Source: Pantoea sp. Ap-967 (lineage in GTDB: Bacteria > Pseudomonadota > Gammaproteobacteria > Pseudomonadales > Pseudomonadaceae). From it: a stretch of DNA of 64,000 nt. Under the pieces are notes generated by a model. That model made no database searches. It was not told where the DNA came from and saw only the letters and a list, made by a program, of their open reading frames with translations. The position numbers were made by a program, and so were the translations under genes. Shown here piece after piece: positions 57,049 to 64,000 of the stretch (position 1 is the stretch's first letter; each line of letters starts with the position of its first letter). The stretch is taken from assembly GCF_011752565.1 (NCBI RefSeq), contig NZ_VWXK01000006.1:186001-250000 (forward strand), in the 5' to 3' direction.

Positions 57049-58263
57049 TTAGTGGGCGGCCCACTCGATCTTGGAGATGTCAACGCCGTCTTTGTACATG
57101 TCCCACAGCGGCGACAGCTCACGCAGTTTGTTGACGGCCATGCAGACTTGCTGCGCGGCGTAGTCGACTTCTTCTTCAGTGGTGAAGCGGCCGAAGGAGA
57201 AGCGGATCGAGCTGTGCGCCAGCTCGTCGTTGCGGCCCAGTGCACGCAGCACGTAGGACGGTTCGAGCGAGGCGGAGGTGCAGGCCGAACCGGACGATAC
57301 GGCGATGTCCTTCAGGGACATCAGCAGCGACTCGCCTTCGACGTAGTTGAAGCTCAGGTTCAGGTTGTGCGGCACGCGGGCAGTCTGGCTGCCGTTGACG
57401 TACAGCTCTTCAAGGTCCGAGACCTGCTTGAAGAAGCGGTCGCTCAGGGCCTTGATGCGCACGTTCTCGGCGGCCATTTCCTGCTTGGCGATGGCGAAGG
57501 CTTCGCCCATGCCGACGATCTGGTGGGTCGGCAGGGTGCCCGAACGCATGCCGCGCTCATGGCCACCGCCGTGAATGATGGCTTCCAGGCGCACACGCGG
57601 CTTGCGGCTGACGTACAGCGCGCCGATGCCTTTAGGGCCGTAGACCTTGTGCGCGGAGAACGACATCAGGTCGACTTTCAGCTTCTGCAGGTCGATTTCC
57701 ACCTTGCCGGCCGACTGGGCAGCGTCGACATGGAACAGCACGCCGCGCGAACGGGTCAGTTCACCGATGGCAGCGATGTCGTTGATCGAGCCTACTTCGT
57801 TGTTCACGTGCATCAGCGACACCAGGATGGTGTCGTCGCGCAGCACGGCCTCGACCATAGCCGGGGTGACGATGCCGTCTTCGCCCGGTTCCAGGTAGGT
57901 GACTTCGAAACCTTCACGCTCCAGCTGGCGAGCGGTGTCCAGGACCGCCTTGTGCTCGATCTTGGAGGTGATGATGTGCTTGCCTTTGGTCTGATAGAAG
58001 TGCGCCACGCCTTTCAGGGCGAGGTTGTCGGACTCGGTGGCACCGCTGGTCCAGACGATTTCGCGCGGGTCGGCGTTGATCAGCTCGGCAACCTGGCGAC
58101 GGCCATTCTCTACCGCTTCCTCGGCCTTCCAGCCGAACACGTGGGAGCGCGAGGCCGGGTTACCGAAGTTGCCGTCGACCAGCAGGCAGTCGGCCATCTT
58201 CTGGGCGACACGTGGGTCGACCGGCGTGGTAGCGGAGTAATCGAGGTAGATCGGCAACTTCAT
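57049..58263 (-). CDS. iscS: Cysteine desulfurase IscS
   Basis: This 404-residue PLP enzyme releases sulfur from cysteine for Fe-S clusters and tRNA thiolation. H104 and the PLP lysine K206 (S-A-H-K) are in place. The catalytic C328 lies in the mobile loop S-S-G-S-A-C-T-S-A. The length matches E. coli IscS exactly. It sits 46 bp downstream of iscR in the operon. Confidence 0.98.
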   Translation of the reverse strand: MKLPIYLDYSATTPVDPRVAQKMADCLLVDGNFGNPASRSHVFGWKAEEAVENGRRQVAELINADPREIVWTSGATESDNLALKGVAHFYQTKGKHIITSKIEHKAVLDTARQLEREGFEVTYLEPGEDGIVTPAMVEAVLRDDTILVSLMHVNNEVGSINDIAAIGELTRSRGVLFHVDAAQSAGKVEIDLQKLKVDLMSFSAHKVYGPKGIGALYVSRKPRVRLEAIIHGGGHERGMRSGTLPTHQIVGMGEAFAIAKQEMAAENVRIKALSDRFFKQVSDLEELYVNGSQTARVPHNLNLSFNYVEGESLLMSLKDIAVSSGSACTSASLEPSYVLRALGRNDELAHSSIRFSFGRFTTEEEVDYAAQQVCMAVNKLRELSPLWDMYKDGVDISKIEWAAH

Positions 58264-58309
58264 GGGTATCTCCTATCAGGCGGTGGCGTCGCTCGTCACT
58301 ATTAATCGG

Positions 58310-58801
58310 TCAGTCGACGGCGGACGTCTCAATCTTGTCCAGCTGGGCGGTACGGCCTGCGACACGCCGCAGGTCCTGGCGCTGGGCGACTTCCTGCACC
58401 TCACGGCGCATGACGAGGTCGGCCAGGCTGATGCCGCTGAGGAATTCGTGAATCTGCTGGCTGAGGTCGCACCACAGGTGGTGGGTCAGGCAGGTGTCAC
58501 CGGCATGGCAATCCCCGAGGCCCTGGCAACGGGTGGCATCGACCGATTCGTTGACCGCATCGATGACCTGGGCCACCTGGATGGTTTCCATACCCCGCGA
58601 CAGCTGGTAGCCACCGCCTGGGCCGCGCACGCTGGATACCAGGCTGCTGCGGCGCAGCTTGGCGAACAGCTGCTCCAGATAAGAGAGGGAAATGCCCTGG
58701 CGCTCGGAAATGTCGGCCAAAGACACCGGCCCATGCTGCGCGTGCAATGCCAGGTCGAGCATGGCAGTGACGGCGTATCGGCCTTTGGTAGTCAGTCGCA
58801 T
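58310..58801 (-). CDS. iscR: Fe-S cluster regulator IscR
   Basis: This 163-residue Rrf2-family repressor/activator has a winged HTH (residues about 10-65, [11 protein letters not shown]). The [2Fe-2S] ligands are at C92, C98 and C104 with H107, the same numbering as E. coli IscR. Holo-IscR represses its own operon; apo-IscR regulates other targets. Two type-1-like IscR sites overlap its promoter (58847-58896), so autoregulation is likely. It is the first gene of the isc operon. Confidence 0.97.
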   Translation of the reverse strand: MRLTTKGRYAVTAMLDLALHAQHGPVSLADISERQGISLSYLEQLFAKLRRSSLVSSVRGPGGGYQLSRGMETIQVAQVIDAVNESVDATRCQGLGDCHAGDTCLTHHLWCDLSQQIHEFLSGISLADLVMRREVQEVAQRQDLRRVAGRTAQLDKIETSAVD

Positions 58802-58838
58802 GGCTAATGGGTACCACGGGAGTTACGGGATGTGTGCG

Positions 58839-58867
58839 AGTATGCGATTCCCGAGCATTTAAGTCAA
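58839..58867 (-). promoter_or_regulatory. Predicted iscR promoter
   Basis: On the minus strand TTGACT (58867-58862) and CATACT (58844-58839) are separated by 17 bp, a good sigma-70 -35/-10 pair. It starts transcription about 30 bp upstream of the iscR ATG at 58801. Confidence 0.62.
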
Positions 58868-58871
58868 CTAT
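58847..58871 (-). promoter_or_regulatory. IscR type-1 binding site 1
   Basis: The 25-bp minus-strand sequence runs ATAGTTGACT, then TAAAT, then GCTCGGGAAT. It matches the known consensus ATASYYGACTRWWWYAGTCRRSTAT at about 21 of 25 positions by eye. It covers the -35 box. Confidence 0.65.
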
Positions 58872-58896
58872 AAGACCTACTGCTTTAGTCGGGTTT
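58872..58896 (-). promoter_or_regulatory. IscR type-1 binding site 2 (directly abutting)
   Basis: The adjacent 25 bp on the minus strand (AAACCCGACT, AAAGC, AGTAGGTCTT) match the type-1 consensus at about 19 of 25 positions. It lies immediately upstream of site 1 with no gap. Confidence 0.5.
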
Positions 58897-58980
58897 GCAG
58901 TGGGAAAGCGGCCGCGAGTGTAGCAGCAATGGGGCGTGAGCACACGCCCCATATGTCAGCACGCCATCAGCGCGGCGCAA

Positions 58981-59769
58981 TCAATGCGACTGAGTGTCGC
59001 GCTGCGCCGCCTGGGTTTCGACGGCAAAGTCGTCTTCAGGCAGCTTCGGCAACTCCTTGGCGCAGTAGTCGCTGCCCATCCGGGTCAGCGCGCCACACAT
59101 GCCCTCCAGGCGCTCGTCAACGGCCTGCAGGTGGTCGAGCATCTGGCCGATGGCGCGGGCCACGGGGTCTGGCATGTCGCCACTGACGCCATAGGCATCG
59201 AAACCGATCTTCTCGGCCATGGCCTTGCGCTTGGCCTCGACGCCATCGTCCTCACTGCTCTTGACGATGATCCGCCCAGGGATGCCGACCGCAGTGGCGC
59301 CGGCCGGCACCGCCTTGGTCACCACCGCATTGGAGCCGATCTTGGCGCCGGCGCCGACGGTAAACGGGCCGAGCACCTTGGCCCCTGCCCCGACCACCAC
59401 GCCATTTTCCAGGGTTGGGTGACGCTTGCCTTTGTTCCAGCTGGTGCCACCCAAGGTCACGCCCTGGTACAAGGTGACGTCGTCGCCGATCTCGGCGGTT
59501 TCGCCAATGACGATGCCCATGCCATGGTCGATGAAGAAGCGCCGGCCAATGGTGGCACCTGGGTGGATCTCGATACCGGTCATCCAGCGGCCAAAGTTCG
59601 ACACCAGCCGCGCCAGCCACTTGAACTCGCGCTTCCACAGGGCATTGCCCAGGCGGTGCAGCCAGATGGCGTGCATGCCGGGGTAGCAGGTCAGCACCTC
59701 GAAGGCATTGCGCGCCGCCGGGTCACGGTGGAACACGCTTTGAATATCTTCACGCAAACGCTCGAACAT
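58981..59769 (-). CDS. cysE: Serine O-acetyltransferase CysE
   Basis: This 262-residue enzyme makes O-acetylserine, the precursor of cysteine. The C-terminal half is a left-handed beta-helix of hexapeptide repeats ([30 protein letters not shown]). The catalytic His/Asp pair is in D-H-G-M-G. It supplies cysteine to the neighbouring IscS. It starts three bases after the trmJ stop. Confidence 0.95.
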   Translation of the reverse strand: MFERLREDIQSVFHRDPAARNAFEVLTCYPGMHAIWLHRLGNALWKREFKWLARLVSNFGRWMTGIEIHPGATIGRRFFIDHGMGIVIGETAEIGDDVTLYQGVTLGGTSWNKGKRHPTLENGVVVGAGAKVLGPFTVGAGAKIGSNAVVTKAVPAGATAVGIPGRIIVKSSEDDGVEAKRKAMAEKIGFDAYGVSGDMPDPVARAIGQMLDHLQAVDERLEGMCGALTRMGSDYCAKELPKLPEDDFAVETQAAQRDTQSH

Positions 59770-59772
59770 CTG

Positions 59773-60543
59773 TCAGTCCTTCCGTTTATGCGGCTCGCCC
59801 CGGACCACTTTCTGGGTCTCGGTGAGGATGCCGCGCAAAATGCTCATTTCCGAACGATCGACCGAGCTGCGCCCATACAGCCTGCGCAGGCGCGGCATCA
59901 GGTGCCGGGGCTTCTCGGGGTCGAGGAAGCCGATGTCCACCAGGGTTTTCTCCAGGTGGTCATAGAACAGCTCCATTTCGTCCATGGTCGCCAGCTCGCT
60001 GCCACGCTGGGCGTTGGCATCGGGCGCTTCGCCCCCCGAGGCTTCGCCTTCGCTCGCCAGCCACGCCATGCGCACCTCGTAGGTGAGCACCTGGACAGCG
60101 GCGGCAAGGTTCAGCGAGCTGAAGCCGGGGTTCGAGGGAATGTGCACGTGGAAGTGACATCGCTGCAGTTCTTCGTTGGTCAGGCCGGCGTGCTCGCGCC
60201 CGAACACCAGGGCGATTTCTTCACCACCAGCGGCGTGCTCCACGGCCTTGGCCCCGCATTCGCGCGGGCCGATCAGCGGCCAGGGGATGCTCCGCTCACG
60301 GGCACTGGTGCCCATGACCAGGTTGCAGCCAACCAGCGCCTCTTCAAGGCTGCCGACCACCTGGGCACTGGCCAGGATATCGTCGGCACCCGAGGCGCGA
60401 GCACTGGCCTCGGCGCATGGGAACTCTTTCGGCTGCACCAGCACCAGACGCGACAAGCCCATGTTTTTCATGGCACGCGCAGCGCCGCCGATGTTGCCGG
60501 GGTGGCTGGTATTGACCAGAACAACACGAATATTTTGCAGCAA
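59773..60543 (-). CDS. trmJ: tRNA (Cm/Um32) 2'-O-methyltransferase TrmJ
   Basis: This 256-residue SPOUT methyltransferase modifies position 32 of tRNAs. The SPOUT core holds V-L-V-N-T-S-H-P-G-N-I-G-G-A-A-R-A near the N-terminus and the knot motif L-V-F-G-R-E-H-A-G-L-T-N-E-E-L near residue 115. A C-terminal extension follows. The trmJ-cysE-iscR order is common in gamma-proteobacteria. Confidence 0.95.
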   Translation of the reverse strand: MLQNIRVVLVNTSHPGNIGGAARAMKNMGLSRLVLVQPKEFPCAEASARASGADDILASAQVVGSLEEALVGCNLVMGTSARERSIPWPLIGPRECGAKAVEHAAGGEEIALVFGREHAGLTNEELQRCHFHVHIPSNPGFSSLNLAAAVQVLTYEVRMAWLASEGEASGGEAPDANAQRGSELATMDEMELFYDHLEKTLVDIGFLDPEKPRHLMPRLRRLYGRSSVDRSEMSILRGILTETQKVVRGEPHKRKD

Positions 60544-60646
60544 GGTGTTGTGCTCTCAGATGCAGGTTTGGGGGCTATCGATCTTACAGAACCGACCAGC
60601 GTAACGCCATGAAAGCAAATGTGACACTTCTGCCGCCAAACTTTTC

Positions 60647-60655
60647 TGCTAGAAT
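60647..60655 (+). promoter_or_regulatory. Extended -10 promoter of suhB
   Basis: TGC followed by TAGAAT (60650-60655) forms an extended -10, about 34 bp before the suhB ATG region. The -35 (CTTCTG, 17 bp upstream) is weak. It is typical of a TGn-dependent sigma-70 promoter. Confidence 0.5.
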
Positions 60656-60694
60656 GTTCGGCTTTCTTCTTTAACATCTCCAGGTGACCCGCCC

Positions 60695-61513
60695 ATGCAG
60701 CCTATGCTGAATATCGCCCTGCGCGCCGCTCGCAGCGCCAGTGAACTGATTTTCCGCTCCATCGAACGCCTGGATACCATCAAGGTCGACGAGAAAGAGG
60801 CCAAGGACTACGTCTCCGAAGTAGATCGCGCTGCCGAACAAAGCATCGTCAACGCCCTGCGCAAGGCCTACCCGAACCACTCCATCCAGGGCGAGGAAAC
60901 CGGCCTGCACGCGGGCACCGGCGAGGAAGGCAAGGACTACCTGTGGATCATCGACCCACTGGACGGCACCACCAACTTCCTGCGCGGCATCCCCCACTTC
61001 GCCGTCAGCATCGCCTGCAAATACCGTGGCCGCCTTGAGCACGCCGTGATCGTCGACCCGGTTCGCCAGGAAGAATTCACCGCCAGCCGTGGCCGTGGCG
61101 CCCAGCTCAATGGCCGTCGCCTGCGCGTCAGCTCGCGCACCAGCCTGGACGGCGCCCTGCTGGGCACCGGCTTCCCGTTCCGTGACAACCAGATGGCTGA
61201 CATGGACAACTACCTGGGCATGTTCCGCGCCCTGACTGGCCAGACCGCCGGCATCCGCCGCGCCGGCTCCGCCAGCCTCGACCTGGCCTACGTGGCCGCT
61301 GGCCGCTTCGACGCCTTCTGGGAGTCGGGCCTGTCCGAGTGGGACATGGCAGCCGGCGTGCTGCTGATCCAGGAAGCCGGTGGCCTGGTGAGCGACTTCA
61401 ACGGTGGCCACGACTTCCTCGACAAGGGCCACATCGTTGCAGGCAACATCAAGTGCTTCAAGGCCGTGCTGACCGCCATCCAGCCGCACCTGCCAGAGCA
61501 CATGAAGCGCTAA
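60695..61513 (+). CDS. suhB: Inositol-1-monophosphatase family protein SuhB
   Basis: This 272-residue Mg-dependent phosphatase-fold protein has motif A W-I-I-D-P-L-D-G-T-T-N-F (about 86-97) and motif B W-D-M-A-A-G-V near 221. The E-E-T motif (about 67) completes the metal site. SuhB also joins rRNA antitermination complexes and affects virulence regulation in Pseudomonas. It is divergent from trmJ and followed by a strong terminator. Confidence 0.96.
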   Translation: MQPMLNIALRAARSASELIFRSIERLDTIKVDEKEAKDYVSEVDRAAEQSIVNALRKAYPNHSIQGEETGLHAGTGEEGKDYLWIIDPLDGTTNFLRGIPHFAVSIACKYRGRLEHAVIVDPVRQEEFTASRGRGAQLNGRRLRVSSRTSLDGALLGTGFPFRDNQMADMDNYLGMFRALTGQTAGIRRAGSASLDLAYVAAGRFDAFWESGLSEWDMAAGVLLIQEAGGLVSDFNGGHDFLDKGHIVAGNIKCFKAVLTAIQPHLPEHMKR

Positions 61514-61531
61514 GCGCAGATTGCAGGCATG

Positions 61532-61560
61532 AAAAAAGCACCCCTCGGGGTGCTTTTTTT
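61532..61560 (+). terminator. Rho-independent terminator after suhB
   Basis: GCACCCC TC GGGGTGC forms the stem, flanked by AAAAAA and TTTTTTT, a textbook intrinsic terminator 18 bp after the suhB stop. The flanking A-run lets it work in both directions. Confidence 0.93.
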
Positions 61561-61586
61561 GTGCCTGGGGTTTGGCGCCGCTGGGC

Positions 61587-61662
61587 GGCGCATCGCGAGC
61601 TATGCTCGCTCCTACGGGATGCGCGAACGACTGGTAGGAGCGAGCACAGCTCGCGATGCGAC
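61587..61662. repeat. REP-type inverted repeat (GCATCGCGAGC family)
   Basis: GCATCGCGAGCTATGCTCGC then TCCTAC pairs with GTAGGAGCGAGCACAGCTCG then CGATGC, with two or three stem mismatches. It is the same family as the arms at 1281-1443, but with a short unique loop of about 24 bp. Confidence 0.9.
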
Positions 61663-61682
61663 GCCCCGCGGCGCCGGAAACC

Positions 61683-62225
61683 TCACTGGCCCGCTTCGCT
61701 AAGCATCAGCTTGCCGTTCTTATCCAGCGGAATGGTCGACCCCGGCTCACGGTCCATCTTCACCTGCCCCACCTGGTCACCGATGGTGTACTTGACGTTA
61801 TAGCCCACCACCTTCTCGCTGATGTCGTTGACCGTGTTGCAGCGGGTTTGCGTGGTGGTGTAGGTGTCACGCTGCTGCATGCCTTCCTGCACCTTGTTAC
61901 CCGCATAACCGCCACCGACCGCACCGGCCACGGTGGCGATCTTCTTGCCAGTACCGCCGCCGATCTGGTTGCCCAGCAGGCCACCGGCCAGGGCACCGAC
62001 CACGGTCCCGGCGATCTGGTGCTGGTCCTTGACCGGCGCCTGACGGGTGACCGTGACATCCTTGCAGACCTCACGCGGGGTCTTGACCTGTTGCTTGATC
62101 GGTTGCACGTCGGTGACCTGGGCGTATTCAGGCCCCTTGTTCACCAAGCTGTAGGTGGCAACAGCACCTCCGGCAGTGACACCGACAGCACCCAGCACAG
62201 CGCCTACGAGCATTGATTTGTTCAC
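61683..62225 (-). CDS. Glycine-zipper (2TM) envelope protein
   Basis: This 180-residue protein begins with a signal or anchor helix (M-L-V-G-A-V-L-G-A-V-G-V-T-A-G-G). Two glycine-zipper stretches follow: G-T-V-V-G-A-L-A-G-G-L-L-G-N-Q-I-G-G-G, and A-G-A-V-G-G-G-Y-A-G-N-K-V with Q-E-G. A C-terminal domain (K-V-V-G-Y-N-V-K-Y) completes it. This is the Rick_17kDa/SlyB-like class of envelope proteins. No lipobox is visible. The role is structural or unknown. It is the only gene in its transcript. Confidence 0.85.
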   Translation of the reverse strand: MNKSMLVGAVLGAVGVTAGGAVATYSLVNKGPEYAQVTDVQPIKQQVKTPREVCKDVTVTRQAPVKDQHQIAGTVVGALAGGLLGNQIGGGTGKKIATVAGAVGGGYAGNKVQEGMQQRDTYTTTQTRCNTVNDISEKVVGYNVKYTIGDQVGQVKMDREPGSTIPLDKNGKLMLSEAGQ

Positions 62226-62280
62226 ATGAACCTCCTGTTGTACCCGCAGGGGTTACCCTGCTTTCTCCCAGCCTTGGAGC

Positions 62281-62312
62281 AAAAAAAAAGGCGCGAGTTC
62301 AACACTCGCGCC
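62281..62312 (-). terminator. Rho-independent terminator of the secDF operon
   Basis: GGCGCGAGT (62290-62298) pairs with ACTCGCGCC (62304-62312). On the minus strand the stem is followed by nine Ts (plus-strand A-run 62281-62289). It lies about 30 bp beyond the secF stop. Confidence 0.93.
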
Positions 62313-62344
62313 TTTCGGGTCGCCGAACGGCGTAGGAAAAACCC

Positions 62345-63253
62345 TTATGGACGGTCGTCCACACCCTCGGCTTTCGCCGGCGGAATCAGGTCTTCACTGC
62401 TCAGGTTCAGCCAGATCAGCACCACGTTGGCGATGTAGATCGACGAGTAGGTACCCGCCATTACACCGATGAACAGCGCCAGGGAGAAGCCGAACAGGTT
62501 GTCGCCACCGAAAATCAGCAGCGCGGCAATCGCCAGCAAGGTCGACACCGACGTGGCAATGGTGCGCAGCAGGGTCTGGGTGGTCGAGACGTTGATGTTC
62601 TCGATCAGCGAGGCCTTGCGCATCACCCGGAAGTTCTCACGCACCCGGTCGAACACGACGATGGTGTCGTTCAGCGAGTAGCCGATGATCGCTAGCACCG
62701 CCGCCAGCACCGTCAGGTCGAAGGTGATCTGGAAGAACGACAGGATACCCAGGGTCACCACCACGTCGTGGATCAGCGAAACGATCGCACCCACGGCGAA
62801 CTTCCACTGGAAGCGGAAGGCCAGGTAGATGAGGATGCCGCCCAGGGCCAGGAGCATGCCGAGGCCGCCCTGGTCGCGCAGCTCTTCACCCACCTGCGGG
62901 CCAACGAACTCGACGCGCTTGAGGGTGGCCGGGTTGTCGCCGCCGGCCTTCTGCAAGGCCGCGCCTACCTTGGCGCCCAGTTGCGGGTCATCGCCGGGCA
63001 TGCGCACCAGCAGGTCGGTGGTGGCGCCAAAGCTCTGCACCACGGCTTCGTGGAAGCCGGAGTCGACCAGCTCGGCACGCACCGCCTTGAGGTCGGCCGG
63101 GCGTTCGTAGGTCAGCTCGATCAGCGTACCGCCGGTGAAGTCCAGGCCGAAGTTCAGGCCCTTGTGCCACCAGCTGAACAACGCCAGCACGGTGAGGAGC
63201 ACGGTAATGGCGAACGCGACATTGCGCACGCCCATGAAGTTGATGGTTTTCAT
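62345..63253 (-). CDS. secF: Protein-export membrane protein SecF
   Basis: This 302-residue RND-type subunit of the SecDF complex uses proton motive force to pull secreted proteins through SecYEG. It has six helices with a periplasmic P1-like domain (L-D-F-T-G-G-T-L-I-E-L) after helix 1. The conserved helix-4 region is I-G-Y-S-L-N-D-T-I-V-V-F-D-R-V-R-E. The ATG at 63253 (M-K-T-I-N-F-M-G) is chosen; a further frame runs 12 codons upstream into secD. It is 10 bp from the secD stop. Confidence 0.96.
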   Translation of the reverse strand: MKTINFMGVRNVAFAITVLLTVLALFSWWHKGLNFGLDFTGGTLIELTYERPADLKAVRAELVDSGFHEAVVQSFGATTDLLVRMPGDDPQLGAKVGAALQKAGGDNPATLKRVEFVGPQVGEELRDQGGLGMLLALGGILIYLAFRFQWKFAVGAIVSLIHDVVVTLGILSFFQITFDLTVLAAVLAIIGYSLNDTIVVFDRVRENFRVMRKASLIENINVSTTQTLLRTIATSVSTLLAIAALLIFGGDNLFGFSLALFIGVMAGTYSSIYIANVVLIWLNLSSEDLIPPAKAEGVDDRP

Positions 63254-63263
63254 CGCAGCTCCC

Positions 63264-64000
63264 TCAAACCCACAGCTTCTTGATGTCACGCCCGCCGCAG
63301 GTCAGGTTGACCATTGCGCGGGTCACCATGACGGCGGTGAACATCGAGGTGAAAATCCCGAGGGACATGGTGACCGCAAAGCCCTTGACCGGGCCGGTAC
63401 CCATGGCGAACAGGATGCCGCCGACCAGCAGGCTGGTCAGGTTGGCGTCGATGATCGCGGTGTAGGCGCGGTTGAAGCCTTCGTGGATCGCGCGCTGCAC
63501 CGACATGCCAGCCGCCAGTTCCTCACGAATACGCGAGAAGATCAGCACGTTGGCGTCCACCGCCATACCCATGGTCAGCACGATACCGGCAATACCCGGC
63601 AGGGTCAGGGTAGCGCCCAGCAGCGACATCAGCGCCAGCAGCAGCACCATGTTGCCCGCCAGGGCGATGGTGGCGATCACGCCGAAGCCACGGTAGATGG
63701 CGATGATGAACAGCGAGACGAACAGCATGCCCCACAGCGACGCATCGATACCCTTGGTGATGTTGTCGGCACCCAGGCTTGGGCCAATGGTACGTTCTTC
63801 GGCGAAGTACATTGGCGCGGCCAGACCACCGGCACGCAGCAGCAGCGCAAGCTCCGACGACTCACCCTGGCCATTGAGGCCGGTGATGCGGAACTGGCTG
63901 CCCAGCGGCGACTGGATGGTCGCCAGGCTGATGATCTTCTTCTCTTCCTGGAAGCTCTGCACGGCCACGTCTTTCTCGACGCCGTCGACAGTCTGCTTGA
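63264..64000 (-). CDS. secD: Protein-export membrane protein SecD (C-terminal part)
   Basis: About 245 C-terminal codons of SecD are present; the 5' part lies beyond the window edge. Visible are the end of the periplasmic P1 domain ([19 protein letters not shown]), the five C-terminal helices and the proton-path motif [17 protein letters not shown]. It works with SecF encoded directly downstream. Confidence 0.96.
   Translation of the reverse strand, partial: KQTVDGVEKDVAVQSFQEEKKIISLATIQSPLGSQFRITGLNGQGESSELALLLRAGGLAAPMYFAEERTIGPSLGADNITKGIDASLWGMLFVSLFIIAIYRGFGVIATIALAGNMVLLLALMSLLGATLTLPGIAGIVLTMGMAVDANVLIFSRIREELAAGMSVQRAIHEGFNRAYTAIIDANLTSLLVGGILFAMGTGPVKGFAVTMSLGIFTSMFTAVMVTRAMVNLTCGGRDIKKLWV

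Noticed and set aside
60000-60543. Possible alternative reading frames within trmJ suggesting a frameshift
   Set aside because: The annotated frame is intact from start to stop with complete SPOUT motifs, so no frameshift is needed.

Overview
The window is a gene-dense, high-GC (about 62-65%) chromosomal segment whose gene content, gene order and repeats point to a fluorescent Pseudomonas of the P. putida group. Three things support this. The dppABCDF/opdP cluster lies next to roxSR. The speC - Sel1 protein - piuC/piuA/piuB order is the one I recall from Pseudomonas chromosomes. The ~35-bp REP hairpins ending in GCTCCTAC(A) are typical of P. putida. There is no phage, insertion sequence, CRISPR array, rRNA or tRNA in the window. 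It is core chromosome with transport and iron-uptake islands. Identifications come from reading motifs and from memory of the families; no database search was run.

Layout. 1-6.8 kb: tail of an RlpA-like protein, a CaCA-type Na+/Ca2+ antiporter with an unusual start, a PheP-like amino acid permease, an AEC-family carrier, the redox-responsive two-component pair RoxS/RoxR, and a periplasmic SIMPL protein. 7.1-17.7 kb: a di/oligopeptide uptake locus with three tandem paralogous binding proteins, an OprD-family porin and one set of dppBCDF. 17.8-22.9 kb: a 24-residue membrane peptide, a membrane protein of unknown function, then an AraC-type regulator fused to a SnoaL/NTF2-like domain, a PuuB-like FAD oxidase, a cupin and a PotF-like polyamine-binding protein. 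22.9-28.4 kb: prfC and a four-gene osmoprotectant (betaine/choline-type) ABC transporter behind a long leader.

28.5-32.6 kb: fecI-fecR-fecA, a ferric citrate surface-signalling system. 33-41.7 kb: ornithine decarboxylase speC with upstream small ORFs, an orphan gene of unknown function, a Sel1-repeat gene, and the piuC / piuA / piuB iron cluster (Fe(II) dioxygenase, TonB receptor, PepSY-flavodoxin reductase). 41.7-43.7 kb: an aminotransferase/omega-amidase pair.

43.9-60.5 kb is a long minus-strand housekeeping run: der, bamB, yfgM-like, hisS, ispG, rodZ, pilF, rlmN and ndk, then the complete isc Fe-S cluster operon (iscR-S-U-A-hscB-hscA-fdx-iscX) with two abutting IscR-type sites at its promoter, then cysE and trmJ. 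60.7-64 kb: suhB, a glycine-zipper protein, secF and the 3' part of secD.

A shared theme is iron and redox economy. Fur-like sites sit at fecI and in the piuC/piuA intergenic region, IscR sites sit at isc, and RoxSR senses respiratory redox state. cysE feeds cysteine to IscS, and isc supplies clusters to IspG and RlmN encoded just downstream. The least explained items are the REP hairpin with 31-bp tandem repeats (1281-1443), the speC leader ORFs, the orphan gene at 34271-34783, the TGTAA/TTACA array upstream of piuA, and the E-to-Q change in the antiporter alpha-1 repeat.
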